Assembly (NCBI RefSeq): GCF_902459525.1
Contig: NZ_LR699166.1
Span: 597,501 to 661,500, forward strand
Source: Sideroxydans sp. CL21
Lineage (GTDB): Bacteria; Pseudomonadota; Gammaproteobacteria; Burkholderiales; Gallionellaceae
Direction: 5' to 3'
DNA: 64,000 bases
The notes beneath the pieces were generated by a model. It saw only the letters and a program-made list of their open reading frames with translations, was not told the origin of the DNA and made no database searches. A program made the position numbers and the translations under genes. Positions 44,498 to 54,269 of this stretch are shown in pieces (position 1 is the first letter of the stretch; the number at the start of each line of letters is the position of its first letter).

Positions 44498-45250
44498 ATG
44501 CGCATCCACGTCCTAAGCGATCTGCATATTGAGATCGCAGCCTATCAACCGCAGCCCGTCGAGTGCGATGTGGTGGTGTTGGCCGGCGATATCGGGAATC
44601 ATGTGCAGGGAATTGAATGGGGACGGTACATCTGGCCGGACAAGGAGATCCTGTATGTGCCGGGTAATCACGAGTTCTATCGGCTGGGGCGGATAGAGAC
44701 ACTGAAACAGATGCGTGTTCGCGCGAGAGAGTTGGGTGTGCACTTGCTGGATAACGATGAGGTGGTGATTGCGGGTGTACGTTTCCTGGGCAGCACGCTG
44801 TGGACCGATTTCAATCTGTTTGGCGAGGAATTGAAAAAGAGCGCGATGGCCGAGGGTAAAAAGTACCTGAATGATTTCCGTTTGATTCGCGAGCGTTTCA
44901 GGGTGTTCACCCCCGCTCGATCTGCGCAGCTGCATAAAACCTCCCGCGTCTGGTTGACGGCAAGACTGCAGCAACCCTTTCCCGGAAAGACCGTGGTCAT
45001 CACACACCACTTGCCCAGCGCGCGATCCGTCGCCGAGCGATACAAGGCCAGTCTTACTTCCGCGTGCTTTGCATCTCACCTGGACGAATTGCTGGGGGCG
45101 AGCGCGCTGTGGATACACGGCCACACGCATGACAGCTTTGATTATGTGTTGCACGGCACGCGAGTCGTGTGCAATCCGCGCGGTTACTGCCGGAATCCGG
45201 ATAGGCCGGAGAATCTGGAATTCGATCCGGGGTTGGTTGTGGAGGTTTGA
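44498..45250 (+). CDS. Calcineurin-like metallophosphoesterase
   Basis: The 250-aa protein has the five metal-site motifs of the family: SDLHIE (near residue 7), GDIGNH (near 33), GNHEFY (near 56), THHLPS (near 166) and HGHTHDSF (near 207). Substrates range from nucleotides to phosphoproteins and cannot be told here. ATG 44498 is chosen because GGAGA lies 5 nt before it. The gene is complete and follows the truncated rhuM. Confidence 0.87.
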   Translation: MRIHVLSDLHIEIAAYQPQPVECDVVVLAGDIGNHVQGIEWGRYIWPDKEILYVPGNHEFYRLGRIETLKQMRVRARELGVHLLDNDEVVIAGVRFLGSTLWTDFNLFGEELKKSAMAEGKKYLNDFRLIRERFRVFTPARSAQLHKTSRVWLTARLQQPFPGKTVVITHHLPSARSVAERYKASLTSACFASHLDELLGASALWIHGHTHDSFDYVLHGTRVVCNPRGYCRNPDRPENLEFDPGLVVEV

Positions 45251-45646
45251 CTGTTCAGATGGTCATAAATGAGCGAATAAAGAGCGGCGTGCAATTCAGT
45301 AACATCATTCCCTCTTCTGCAGGGTGACGGTCAGGGAGGGGGGAAATTGAATATGCGCGCAGTTAGCGTTTGTACCCCCATCCCAACCTTCCCCCTGAGA
45401 AGGGGAAGGAGTGAAATTCAGCAGCTTCGGACGGCTCACAGTTTTATCGGCCCCTGTGATGGGCTCACCCAGTAAGCCACCGGCTTTGGCGACAGGTCAT
45501 TGGTTATGCCGGAGGCCATTTGATTCTGTCTTGCTACAGAGTAATCCCCATTGTTTGTGCCGCTTGTTGCGCATAGTATGCAATCGTGGGTATCTCGACA
45601 TTGCCCACACTTACAGCTTGATCAAATTCAGGAATGAGGTGATCAA
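45251..45646. other. 396-nt intergenic region with palindromic repeat
   Basis: It contains CCCCCATCCCAACCTTCCCCCTGAGAAGGGGAAGGAG-type sequence (45375-45411) with the dyad CCTTCCCC / GGGGAAGG. It is one of the CT-rich palindromes dispersed over this window. A related CCCTC..AGGGAGGGG run lies near 45310-45345. No supported gene is seen in the rest. Confidence 0.5.
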
Positions 45647-45757
45647 ATGAGTAAAACCAATAGAGCCTGTGCGTGGTGCTTTCGGTGGTTCATCGCCGGT
45701 TTATTCGTATACTTGATCGTGTGGCCGGCAATCGTCACTGTTAGCGCGGTCAGTTAG
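45647..45757 (+). CDS. 36-aa single-helix membrane peptide
   Basis: The frame MSKTNRACAWCFRWFIAGLF... has a basic N-terminus and one hydrophobic helix (about 12-34). GAGGTG lies 5 nt before the ATG. It resembles many small membrane peptides that escape annotation. There is no family, no terminator and no partner, so support is limited to the ribosome binding site and helix. Confidence 0.4.
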   Translation: MSKTNRACAWCFRWFIAGLFVYLIVWPAIVTVSAVS

Positions 45758-45929
45758 TTCACAGGGCGTAATAAGCGAAGCGCATTGCACCGGATGACCG
45801 GAGCGCCGTTGAATCCTTCGACAAGCTGTGCGTGTGCTGTTGGGGCGAATGCCCCTTACAGCCACGGCCTACCCCTTGCGGGTGCAGGACGAACGGGATG
45901 GAGAGCGGATGGGCGAACGGGTTATTCCG

Positions 45930-47756
45930 TCAGTCCACCAGCGACAGCTCGAACAAACCGTAATTCTGCAAAAGTTCGCTCGGCAACTTTTCACCCATTT
46001 TGCTGAACCATTCCTTGTGCAGGGCCAGTTCCTGTTTCCATTCGTCCGCGTCCACCTGGTTGAGTTTGTCGAACTCGGCTTTGCTGATCTCGATTCCGGT
46101 CCAGTCGATATCCTCGAAACGCGGCATCCAGCCAAGTGCGGTCTTGGTCGCGGGAACGCGATCCTTTACGCGATCCACTATCCATTTCAGCACGCGCATG
46201 TTGTCGCCGAAACCGGGCCACATGAATTTCCCCTGTTCGTCCAGGCGGAACCAGTTGACGCAGAAAATCTTGGGCGCGTTCTCGACCACGTGTCCCATCT
46301 TCAACCAGTGATTGAAGTAGTCGCCCATGTGGTAGCCGCAGAACGGCAACATGGCGAACGGGTCGCGCCGCACGATGCCCTGCTCTCCGACCGCGGCGGC
46401 GGTCGTTTCGGAACCGAGCGTGGAGGCCATGTAGACGCCGAAATTCCAGTTGAGCGCTTCGTACACCAGCGGCACCGTGGTGGCACGGCGACCGCCGAAG
46501 ATGAAGGCGGAGATCGGCACACCGTTCGGGTCTTCCCAGTTCGGATCGATGGACGGGCACTGGTTCGCCGGCGCGGTGAAGCGAGAATTGGCATGCGCTG
46601 CCTTGCGACCACTCGCACCGTCCGCGGGTGTCCAGTCTTTGCCCTGCCAGTCGATCAGGTGGGCCGGGGCTTCCTTGGTCATGCCTTCCCACCACACGTC
46701 GCCGTCGTCCGTCAGCGCGACGTTGGTGAAAATGATGTTTTCCTTGAGAGTCTGCAGCGCGTTGAAATTGGTCTTCTCGGAAGTGCCCGGCGCCACGCCG
46801 AAGAATCCGGCTTCGGGGTTGATGGCGTAAAACTGGCCGCCCTTGCCGGGCTTGATCCAGGCGATGTCGTCGCCCACGGTGGTGATCTTCCAGCCGTTGA
46901 ACGTCTTGGGCGGGATCAGCATGGCGAGGTTGGTTTTGCCGCAGGCAGAAGGGAAGGCCGCGGCGACGTAGTTTTTGTCGCCGGCGGGCGATTCGATGCC
47001 GAGGATGAGCATGTGTTCGGCCAGCCAGCCTTCGTCACGCGCCATGGTGGAAGCGATGCGCAGGGCGAAGCACTTCTTGCCGAGCAGTGCATTGCCACCA
47101 TAGCCTGAGCCGTATGACCAGATCTCGCGCGTCTCGGGAAAATGCACGATGTACTTGGTGGTCGGATTGCACGGCCACTTGCTGTCCTGCTGTCCCGGTT
47201 GCAGCGGCGCGCCCACGCTGTGCAGGCAGGGCACGAATTCGCCGTTCGTGCCGAGCACGTCGAACACTTGCCTGCCCATGCGCGTCATGATGCGCATGTT
47301 GACGACCACGTAGGGCGAGTCGGAGATCTCGATGCCGATATGCGCGATGGGCGAACCCAGCGGTCCCATGCTGAAGGGAACCACATACATCGTGCGGCCG
47401 CACATCGATCCTTTGAACAGGCCGGTGAGCTTCGTACGCATCACTTTCGGTTCTTCCCAGTTGTTGGTCGGGCCCGCATCGTCCTTGTGTGCGGAACAGA
47501 TAAAGGTGCGGTCTTCCACGCGTGCCACATCGGAAGGATCGGAACAGGCCAGGAAGGAATTGGGGCGCTTGGCAGGGTTGAGCCTGACGAAGGTGCCTGC
47601 GGCTACCATCTCGGCGCACAGGCGATCGTATTCTTCTTGTGAGCCGTCGCACCAGACGACGCGGCCGGGTTCGGTCAGGGCCGCGACTTCGGCGACCCAG
47701 GCCTTGAGTTTTGAATGTTTGACGTATGCGGGTGCAGCGATGTCTGTATTAATCAA
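45930..47756 (-). CDS. pckG: Phosphoenolpyruvate carboxykinase (GTP)
   Basis: The 608-aa enzyme has the GTP-type PEPCK signatures: [16 protein letters not shown] (P-loop with the reactive Cys, near residue 270), TVGDDIAW (near 297), [26 protein letters not shown] (near 425) and the [18 protein letters not shown] segment (near 115). It makes PEP from oxaloacetate for gluconeogenesis. The length is normal. It has the same orientation as the downstream-lying chemoreceptor gene but is separated from it by a terminator. Confidence 0.96.
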   Translation of the reverse strand: MINTDIAAPAYVKHSKLKAWVAEVAALTEPGRVVWCDGSQEEYDRLCAEMVAAGTFVRLNPAKRPNSFLACSDPSDVARVEDRTFICSAHKDDAGPTNNWEEPKVMRTKLTGLFKGSMCGRTMYVVPFSMGPLGSPIAHIGIEISDSPYVVVNMRIMTRMGRQVFDVLGTNGEFVPCLHSVGAPLQPGQQDSKWPCNPTTKYIVHFPETREIWSYGSGYGGNALLGKKCFALRIASTMARDEGWLAEHMLILGIESPAGDKNYVAAAFPSACGKTNLAMLIPPKTFNGWKITTVGDDIAWIKPGKGGQFYAINPEAGFFGVAPGTSEKTNFNALQTLKENIIFTNVALTDDGDVWWEGMTKEAPAHLIDWQGKDWTPADGASGRKAAHANSRFTAPANQCPSIDPNWEDPNGVPISAFIFGGRRATTVPLVYEALNWNFGVYMASTLGSETTAAAVGEQGIVRRDPFAMLPFCGYHMGDYFNHWLKMGHVVENAPKIFCVNWFRLDEQGKFMWPGFGDNMRVLKWIVDRVKDRVPATKTALGWMPRFEDIDWTGIEISKAEFDKLNQVDADEWKQELALHKEWFSKMGEKLPSELLQNYGLFELSLVD

Positions 47757-47940
47757 TCAAATCTCCTTGGCTTGTGAAAACCTGTGACAGTTGATGCAAT
47801 ACTTGGTGACAGCGCCCGGAAGACAGTACCGGATTCAAAACATTTCGGACATTGTAGCGGGATTGTCTTGCGCTGTAATACTTAAGCAAACGCCGCCGGG
47901 TTGTGTCGTGCTTTTGGCAATTGGAGAATCCCACGCCGCG

Positions 47941-47978
47941 GAAAAAGAAAAAGCCTCGCATCGCTGCGAGGCTTTCTT
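47941..47978 (-). terminator. Intrinsic terminator of the chemoreceptor gene
   Basis: On the minus strand the stem AGCCTCGCA / TGCGAGGCT with a 4-nt loop is followed by TTTTTCTTTTT. It lies 24 nt after the chemoreceptor stop. Confidence 0.88.
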
Positions 47979-48001
47979 GTTTGCGTCACTGATCTGTCGG
48001 A

Positions 48002-49615
48002 TCAGATCTTGAAGCGGTTCACCGTCGCCTGCATGTTGTCCGCCAGTTTCGCCAGCAGTTCGGCGGCTGCGGCGGTCTGGTCGGCGGAAGCGCTGTTCTG
48101 CTCCGTCATCTGCGACACTTTCTCGATATGCGCCGCGATGTCGCTGCTGGCGCGGCTTTGCTCTTCAAGTGCGGCGGAGATGTCGCTGACCGTGCGGATC
48201 ACCTGGCCGGATTCTGTCTTGATCTGGTTGATGGCGTTGCCGGCCTGCTGTGCGAGTTCCACACCGCTGTCGACTTGCATCACCGTCGCGTCCATGCCGG
48301 CCACCGCGGCGTTGGAAGCCTGCTGGATGGTGGCGATCATCTGTGTGACTTCCTGCGTGGATTGGGTGGTGCGTTCTGCCAGTTTGCGCACTTCGTCTGC
48401 TACCACCGCAAAACCGCGGCCTTGCTCGCCGGCACGGGCTGCTTCGATGGCGGCATTCAGGGCCAGCAGATTGGTTTGGTCGGCGATTTCCTTGATGACT
48501 TTCACGATGGAAGAAATCTTGTTCGATTGTTCACCCAGATTGGCGATCGAAACGGAAGTCTCGCGCACGGTATTGGCGATCTTGCGCATTTCCTCCGCTG
48601 CATTGTGAATGATTTCGCCGCCCTTTTCGGAGAGCTGGCCGGAACTTTGGGATATCTTCAGCGCTTCACGGGCGCCTTCCGACACATGTGCGATGCTGAC
48701 GGTGACTTGTTCCACCGTTGCCGCCATCGACGATGTTGCTTCGCTCTGGCTGCTGGAGCCGGTGGCCACCTGTTGCGAAGCTGTCGAAAGCGAGTGCGAT
48801 GAATCGGAGACTTTTGCGATGTCATCGTGCACCTGGCGGAATGCGGTTTGCAGATTGCCCATCAGGTCGTTGAATGAACTGGCCGTTTGGCCGATCTCGT
48901 CGTTGCTGTTCACCTTGACGCGCCGGGTAAAGTCGCCGGTGCTGCTGATCTCCATGATCGCGGTCCGCAATTGGCCTGCCGGGACGGATACCAATTTGTG
49001 CAGGATATATTTGAACAACAGCCAGAGTACCACCTGCACTGCGAGGATGACGACGACTGACATCCACGCCAGCATCCGCAGTTCGGCATTATTGGCGGAG
49101 ATATCCAGGTCGACCACGGAGGCGCCGCTGTGATAACCCACCGGCACGGTGTGGCACATCAGGCAGTTGGTGCCCCTGAAATTCGTGCTTTCGGTGTAGG
49201 GCACGATCCCGTGCAGCACATCTCCGCGTTGTTCAAAAATTTCATGGCCGTCGTCCAGCGCTTTGCGCTCCTCGTCGCCTGTGGGTTGTTCTTCGGGCAG
49301 GCCCATCCCGAACTGCTCTTGCACCAGCTTGTTGCGGATGATCCGCAGCGACTTGACGTCTTCGCCGGAGCCCATCTTGGTGATGAACAGCTTGCGCTGC
49401 TCGACATCGCTGATGATGCCGTTCAGCATCAGCATGTTCGCGCCGTTGATCACGCCGTCCGCCAGCGCCCTGATCTTGCTCTCTGCACCGCGTTCCTGAG
49501 CTTTGCGTTCAATGTTGTAAAACGAGATCGCGGCCACGATGCTCACGATCAACAGAAGGAACTGGACGGATAGCTGGACTTTGACGGCAATACTTGATGT
49601 GATGAAATTCGGCAT
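48002..49615 (-). CDS. Methyl-accepting chemotaxis protein with periplasmic haem motif
   Basis: The protein (about 537 aa from 49615) has TM1 (about 10-30), a periplasmic domain (about 31-185), TM2 (about 187-208), a HAMP region and the signalling hairpin. The hairpin tip reads [22 protein letters not shown]. The periplasmic part contains CLMCH (Cys151, Cys154, His155), the covalent haem c motif. It ends [14 protein letters not shown], typical of Tll0287/DUF3365-like sensors. It should steer motility or a related pathway by a redox, oxygen or NO signal. GGGAG is 9 nt before ATG 49615. Confidence 0.9.
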   Translation of the reverse strand: MPNFITSSIAVKVQLSVQFLLLIVSIVAAISFYNIERKAQERGAESKIRALADGVINGANMLMLNGIISDVEQRKLFITKMGSGEDVKSLRIIRNKLVQEQFGMGLPEEQPTGDEERKALDDGHEIFEQRGDVLHGIVPYTESTNFRGTNCLMCHTVPVGYHSGASVVDLDISANNAELRMLAWMSVVVILAVQVVLWLLFKYILHKLVSVPAGQLRTAIMEISSTGDFTRRVKVNSNDEIGQTASSFNDLMGNLQTAFRQVHDDIAKVSDSSHSLSTASQQVATGSSSQSEATSSMAATVEQVTVSIAHVSEGAREALKISQSSGQLSEKGGEIIHNAAEEMRKIANTVRETSVSIANLGEQSNKISSIVKVIKEIADQTNLLALNAAIEAARAGEQGRGFAVVADEVRKLAERTTQSTQEVTQMIATIQQASNAAVAGMDATVMQVDSGVELAQQAGNAINQIKTESGQVIRTVSDISAALEEQSRASSDIAAHIEKVSQMTEQNSASADQTAAAAELLAKLADNMQATVNRFKI

Positions 49616-49921
49616 TGGCGGCATCTCCCTGAAAATTGTTATTAATCGTCTGTTTGGTAAATAAAAGCTTTCGACTTTCTGTCAAATTGGCAAACTTTCA
49701 AGTCGTCGACCTCCGCAAACAATCGAGCTTCCCGTACATGAACACTCTAGCGGCAACATATAGTATTTATTTAGGGAAACAGCAACACAAAAAGCAGCCA
49801 ATTCATTGTGATGCCAGAGAAAATTGTTAAATTGGCGTTAATTTTTCTTTGGATACGTTCGCCCGCAAATGTTTAGCCGTATAAAAAATACGGACATCAC
49901 CCTTCCATTTAAATTTGTATT
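49616..49921. other. Intergenic region upstream of the chemoreceptor, AT-rich
   Basis: This stretch separates the divergent chemoreceptor gene and the hydrogenase operon. It is AT-rich (for example AATTGGCGTTAATTTTTC near 49830-49850) and may hold integration host factor or activator sites used with the sigma-54 promoter at 50017. No gene is supported in it. Confidence 0.4.
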
Positions 49922-50000
49922 CCGATTGAATCGGTCACTCTTTTAAATAGTGGTCTTTCTTGTCGCGCCTGCCTGTAACCCCCGATTTATAAGGAATCGG
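49922..50000 (+). promoter_or_regulatory. Two inverted repeats with identical arms CCGATT / AATCGG
   Basis: CCGATT-G-AATCGG (49922-49934) and CCGATT-TATAAGG-AATCGG (49982-50000) share arms but differ in spacer (1 and 7 nt). They lie upstream of the sigma-54 element at 50017, about 60 nt apart, as enhancer sites for a HoxA/HupR-type activator would. The match to any known activator site is not established. Confidence 0.5.
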
Positions 50001-50016
50001 CGGGCGCTATGGTATG

Positions 50017-50032
50017 TGGCACGAAACTTGAT
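50017..50032 (+). promoter_or_regulatory. Sigma-54 promoter of the hydrogenase operon
   Basis: TGGCACGAAACTTGAT matches the sigma-54 consensus TGGCACG-N4-TTGCW at all but one fixed position (C of the -12 GC is A). Initiation near 50043 would give a leader of about 77 nt before hupS. Uptake hydrogenase operons of related bacteria are commonly sigma-54 dependent. Confidence 0.7.
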
Positions 50033-50119
50033 CTATGCCCTGTGTAACGATGATTTTCCGTCAGGGCGGACGGTTGATCGTGCAGAGAGAGCCTGTACTG
50101 ACAGACAAGGGAGAGAGAA

Positions 50120-51208
50120 ATGTCCACAGAAACATTTTATGAGGTGATGCGGCGGCAAGGGATATCGCGCCGCAGTTTTTTGAAATATTGCAGTTTGACT
50201 GCAGCATCGTTGGGCTTGGCTCCGACGTTCGCGCCTAAGATCGCAGAGGCGATGGAAACCAAACCGCGCACGCCTGTGATCTGGCTGCACGGCTTGGAAT
50301 GCACATGTTGTTCCGAATCGTTCATCCGCTCGGCGCACCCGCTGGCAAAAGACGTGGTGCTGTCCATGCTCTCGCTGGACTATGACGACACGCTGATGGC
50401 CGCAGCTGGACATCAGGCGGAAGAGATCATTGCCACCATCCGCGAGAAATACAAAGGCAATTACATCCTCGCGGTGGAAGGCAACCCGCCGCTGAATGAA
50501 GACGGCATGTTCTGCATTCACGGCGGACGTCCGTTCGTGGAAGTGCTGAAAGAGACGGCGGCTGACGCCAAGGCCATCATCTCCTGGGGCGCGTGCGCTT
50601 CCTGGGGCTGCGTGCAGGCAGCCAAGCCGAATCCGACGCGTGCCACTCCGGTGCACAAAGTCATCACCGACAAACCCATCATCAAGGTGCCGGGTTGCCC
50701 GCCCATCGCCGAGGTGATGACGGCCGTGGTGACCTACATGCTGACGTTCGACCGCATCCCCGAGTTGGATCGCCAGGGGCGCCCGAAGATGTTCTACGGC
50801 CAGCGCATCCACGACAAATGCTATCGCCGCCCGAATTTCGATGCAGGGCAGTTTGTTGAGGAATGGGATGACGACGCTGCGAGAAAAGGGTACTGCTTGT
50901 ACAAGATGGGTTGCAAAGGCCCGACCACCTACAATGCCTGCTCCACCACGCGCTGGAACGGCGGGGTATCGTTTCCGATCCAATCCGGCCACGGTTGCAT
51001 CGGCTGTTCCGAGGATGGCTTCTGGGACAAGGGCGGCTTCTACAATCGCGTCACCAACATCAACCAGTTCGGCGTCGAAGCCAATGCCGACAAAATCGGT
51101 GGCACGGTGGCTGCTGTCGCGGGTGCAGCGGTGGTCGCACATGCGGCAGTCAGCGCTTTGACTAAAGCGCGCAGTGGGAAGAATGAAGAGAACAAGGGAG
51201 GCAAATAA
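50120..51208 (+). CDS. hupS: Uptake [NiFe] hydrogenase small subunit, oxygen-tolerant type
   Basis: The 362-aa precursor has a Tat signal (SRRSFLK, residues 16-22), so the heterodimer is exported folded. The electron-transfer cluster ligands include CTCC (61-64) and C159/C164 in GACASWGC. The extra Cys in CTCC and the Cys five residues after C159 correspond to the two supernumerary cysteines of HoxK/HyaA, which make the 4Fe-3S proximal cluster. CGKGP-like and [13 protein letters not shown] motifs hold the distal clusters. A C-terminal helix (about 327-345) anchors it to the membrane. A strong GGGAGAGAG site precedes the ATG. Confidence 0.96.
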   Translation: MSTETFYEVMRRQGISRRSFLKYCSLTAASLGLAPTFAPKIAEAMETKPRTPVIWLHGLECTCCSESFIRSAHPLAKDVVLSMLSLDYDDTLMAAAGHQAEEIIATIREKYKGNYILAVEGNPPLNEDGMFCIHGGRPFVEVLKETAADAKAIISWGACASWGCVQAAKPNPTRATPVHKVITDKPIIKVPGCPPIAEVMTAVVTYMLTFDRIPELDRQGRPKMFYGQRIHDKCYRRPNFDAGQFVEEWDDDAARKGYCLYKMGCKGPTTYNACSTTRWNGGVSFPIQSGHGCIGCSEDGFWDKGGFYNRVTNINQFGVEANADKIGGTVAAVAGAAVVAHAAVSALTKARSGKNEENKGGK

Positions 51209-51210
51209 TC

Positions 51211-53067
51211 ATGTCAGCTTATGAAACTCAGGGCTACAAGCTCGACAACAGCGGCAAGCGCGTGGTGGTAGATCCTGTGTGTCGCATCGAAGGACACATG
51301 CGTGTCGAGGTCAATCTGAATGCCAACAACGTAATTACCAACGCGGTTTCCACTGGCACCATGTGGCGTGGTCTGGAAGTGATCCTTAAAGGCCGCGATC
51401 CGCGTGATGCGTGGGCATTTGTCGAGCGAATTTGTGGTGTTTGCACAGGTTGCCATGCACTCGCTTCTGTGCGTGCCGTGGAGGACGCTCTAGATATCAA
51501 AATTCCATTGAATGCCCATCTGATCCGCGAGATGATGGCTAAAACGTTGCAAGTCCACGACCATGCAGTGCATTTCTATCACCTCCACGCTTTGGATTGG
51601 GTTGACGTGTTATCAGCGTTAAAGGCCGATCCGAAAAGAACTAGTGAATTGCAACAAATGGTTTCTCCGGCTCACCCGTTATCGTCGCCGGGTTACTTCC
51701 GCGATATTCAAAATCGATTGAAGAAGTTCGTCGAATCAGGCCAGCTCGGACCATTTATGAATGGTTATTGGGGTAATAAAGCCTATTTATTGCCACCCGA
51801 GGCAAATTTGATGGCGGTGACGCACTATCTGGAAGCGCTTGATCTTCAGAAAGAATGGGTAAAGGTGCATACTATTTTTGGCGGCAAGAATCCTCACCCT
51901 AACTACTTAGTTGGTGGGGTGCCTTGTGCAATCAACATAGATGGCACAGGCGCAGCTGGAGCGCCTATCAACATGGAGAGGCTGAATTTTATTGAATCTC
52001 TTATTAAGGAAATGATCGAGTTCAATAACAACGTCTATGTTCCTGATGTCTTGGCAATTGGCACAATATACAAACAAGGAGGGTGGCTTTTTGGTGGAGG
52101 CTTGTCGGCCACAAACGTGGCTGATTACGGCGGCTATGAGAAAGTGCCTTATGACAACAGCACGCGGCAGTTGCCTGGTGGCGTAATTCTGGGCGGAAAT
52201 TGGAACGAAATCCTTCCGATTGATCCACGTGATCCAGAGCAAGTTCAGGAGTTCGTCAATCATAGCTGGTATAAATATCCAGACGAAAGCAAAGGGCTAC
52301 ACCCTTGGGATGGTGTCACTGAAGCTAACTATCAATTGGGTGAAAATACAAAAGGTACGCGCACCGCGATCAAAGAACTCGATGAAAATGCCAAGTACTC
52401 TTGGATTAAATCGCCACGCTGGCGTGGACATGCGGTTGAAGTAGGGCCGCTGGCACGCTATACCTTGGGTTATGCACATGCATTAAAGGGCAATAAATAC
52501 TGCCAGCGTGTCAAGCAGCAAGTGGACGATGCGGCACAGGCAATCAACAGCGCGATCCCGAAAGCGTTAGGCATGCCCGAAACTCATTACAGTTTGAAGC
52601 AACTGTTGCCAACAACCATTGGACGTACGTTAGCGCGCGCTCTTGAGAGTCAATATGCTTCTGAAATGATGCTGGATGACTTTAATCAACTAATCGGCAA
52701 TCTTAAATCGGGTGATAGCTCTACTGCCAATATTGAGAAGTGGGATCCATCTACGTGGCCGAAAGAAGCTAAAGGTGTGGGTACGGTAGCTGCACCCCGC
52801 GGCATGTTAGGGCATTGGATACGCATTAAGGACGGCAAAATCGAAAATTACCAATGTGTAGTGCCTACCACATGGAACGGGAGTCCGCGCGATCCAAAAG
52901 GTCAAATTGGTGCGTTCGAGGCTTCACTGATGAATACACCCATGGCAAACGCAGACCAACCGCTGGAGATATTGCGTACCCTGCACAGTTTCGACCCCTG
53001 CTTGGCATGCTCTACGCATGTGATGTCGCCGGACGGGCAGGAGCTGAGCAAGGTCACCGTACGCTAA
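51211..53067 (+). CDS. hupL: Uptake [NiFe] hydrogenase large subunit
   Basis: The 618-aa subunit has the L1 motif [10 protein letters not shown] (Cys75 and Cys78) and the L2 motif DPCLACSTH (Cys597 and Cys600), which bind the Ni-Fe(CN)2CO centre. The 15 residues after His603 are the extension removed by the HupD protease. It oxidises H2. The central part (roughly 51420-52930) is clearly AT-richer than its ends and than hupS: a hand count gives 25 G+C of 60 at 51601-51660, against 44 of 60 at 50581-50640 in hupS. This suggests recombination. Confidence 0.96.
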   Translation: MSAYETQGYKLDNSGKRVVVDPVCRIEGHMRVEVNLNANNVITNAVSTGTMWRGLEVILKGRDPRDAWAFVERICGVCTGCHALASVRAVEDALDIKIPLNAHLIREMMAKTLQVHDHAVHFYHLHALDWVDVLSALKADPKRTSELQQMVSPAHPLSSPGYFRDIQNRLKKFVESGQLGPFMNGYWGNKAYLLPPEANLMAVTHYLEALDLQKEWVKVHTIFGGKNPHPNYLVGGVPCAINIDGTGAAGAPINMERLNFIESLIKEMIEFNNNVYVPDVLAIGTIYKQGGWLFGGGLSATNVADYGGYEKVPYDNSTRQLPGGVILGGNWNEILPIDPRDPEQVQEFVNHSWYKYPDESKGLHPWDGVTEANYQLGENTKGTRTAIKELDENAKYSWIKSPRWRGHAVEVGPLARYTLGYAHALKGNKYCQRVKQQVDDAAQAINSAIPKALGMPETHYSLKQLLPTTIGRTLARALESQYASEMMLDDFNQLIGNLKSGDSSTANIEKWDPSTWPKEAKGVGTVAAPRGMLGHWIRIKDGKIENYQCVVPTTWNGSPRDPKGQIGAFEASLMNTPMANADQPLEILRTLHSFDPCLACSTHVMSPDGQELSKVTVR

Positions 53068-53088
53068 CGCGCTCAAAAGGAGACTGTC

Positions 53089-53793
53089 ATGTCTGTCAAA
53101 ACTGAAGTCGATGAGTCGGCGTTGACCGCTGCGGGTAATACGGTCTACGTCTACGAAGCCCCGGTGCGCGCGTGGCACTGGATCAATGTGTTGAGCATCG
53201 TGACGCTGGCCATCACCGGCTGGTTCATCGCCAGCCCGTTGCCGAGTGTGGCGGGCGAGGCGAGCGATAATTTCCTGATGGGATATATCCGCTTCGCGCA
53301 CTTTGCGGCTGGGTACGTCTTTGCCATCGGATTGCTGGTGCGTCTGTACTGGGCGTTTGCGGGCAACCATCATGCGAGGCAGCTGTTCATGCTGCCGGTC
53401 ACGGACAAGGAATGGTGGTCGGGGCTGCTGCAGGAGTTGCGCTGGTACATGTTCATCGAGAAGTATCCGAAGAAATATGTGGGCCATAACCCGCTCGGCC
53501 ACTTGTTCATGTTCTTCGCCATCACGCTGGGCGGCACCTTCATGATCGTGACCGGCTTCGCGCTGTACGGCGAGGGTGCGCAGGCGGGCAGCTGGTCGAA
53601 CATGCTGTTTACCAGCTGGGTGATCCCGCTGTTCGGGCAAAGCCAGAGTGTGCATTCCTGGCATCACCTGTTTGCCTGGGGCATCGTGTGTTTCGTGATC
53701 CTGCATGTCTATACGGCGGTCCGTGAAGACATCATGTCGCGGCAGACCATGATCAGCGCCATCATCGACGGTAAGCGCACATTCCGTAAGTAG
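53089..53793 (+). CDS. hupC: Hydrogenase b-type cytochrome subunit
   Basis: The 234-aa protein has four membrane helices and the haem-ligating His pattern of HupC/HoxZ: VRAWHWINVLSIVTLAITGWF (near residue 24), RFAHFAAGYVFAIGLLVRLYWAF, HLFMFFAITLGGTFMIVTGFALYGEG and HSWHHLFAWGIVCFVILHVYTAVREDI. It passes electrons from the small subunit to quinone in the inner membrane. It follows hupL by 21 nt with AAAAGGAG as ribosome binding site. Confidence 0.94.
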   Translation: MSVKTEVDESALTAAGNTVYVYEAPVRAWHWINVLSIVTLAITGWFIASPLPSVAGEASDNFLMGYIRFAHFAAGYVFAIGLLVRLYWAFAGNHHARQLFMLPVTDKEWWSGLLQELRWYMFIEKYPKKYVGHNPLGHLFMFFAITLGGTFMIVTGFALYGEGAQAGSWSNMLFTSWVIPLFGQSQSVHSWHHLFAWGIVCFVILHVYTAVREDIMSRQTMISAIIDGKRTFRK

Positions 53794-53806
53794 GCGGGAG
53801 GTTGAG

Positions 53807-54169
53807 TTGACACAAAGCCCCGCCTTGGGTGCTTTGGAAACCTCACCTGAGGTTAGGTCAAACGCGGGCAAACACCCGCGTTTTTTTTGGGCTGCCCCGC
53901 GCACTCCGGTGCAACCCGGGCATTTCCTCGAAACCCGCTATCTGCGGCCGGGCAAGATATCGCAGGAAGCCTTGGCTGAGGCGATTGGCATTTCGCGTCG
54001 GCGCGTCAATGAATTGGTGCGTGGCAAGCGTGTTATTACCGCTGATACGGCTGTACGCCTGGCCCAGCATTTCGGCACAGATGTGGCATTCTGGCTGGAG
54101 TTGCAGTTCGCCTGGGATTTGCACCAGACGCAACAGCTATATTACAAACAGGTCAAGACAACACGTTAG
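53807..54169 (+). CDS. HigA-like XRE-family protein within the hydrogenase operon
   Basis: The 120-aa protein has a HigA-type domain: PVQPGHFLETRYLRPGKISQEALAEAIGISRRRVNELVRGKRVITADTAVRLAQHFGTDVAFWLELQFAWDL, a classical helix-turn-helix of antidote proteins. No HigB-like toxin gene is next to it. It starts at a TTG with GGGAGG 5 nt upstream, directly behind hupC. The first 33 residues are not family-like and are encoded across a terminator-shaped hairpin (53861-53888). It may act as a regulator of this operon; that is inference. Confidence 0.8.
   Translation: MTQSPALGALETSPEVRSNAGKHPRFFWAAPRTPVQPGHFLETRYLRPGKISQEALAEAIGISRRRVNELVRGKRVITADTAVRLAQHFGTDVAFWLELQFAWDLHQTQQLYYKQVKTTR
53861..53888 (+). 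terminator. Terminator-like hairpin inside the HigA-like gene
   Basis: The 8-bp stem AACGCGGG / CCCGCGTT with loop CAAACA is followed at once by six further T. It has all the parts of an intrinsic terminator yet sits about 55 nt inside the reading frame. It could attenuate transcription from hupSLC into the maturation genes, with a second promoter at 54270 downstream. Confidence 0.75.
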
Positions 54170-54269
54170 CTCTCCTAAACTGCAAAGTCTATGTCCACAA
54201 CAAAATTGTCGGATAACTCGCAAATTTTGTAACCCAATAATTTATTTGATTAACTTTATTTTCAGCCAC

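Noticed and set aside
45828-47108. 426-codon plus-strand frame
   Set aside because: Antisense shadow of pckG, with His- and Arg-rich composition typical of a mirrored G+C-rich gene.
50033-51142. 369-codon minus-strand frame over hupS
   Set aside because: Antisense shadow of the small subunit gene; no start signal and no recognisable domain.
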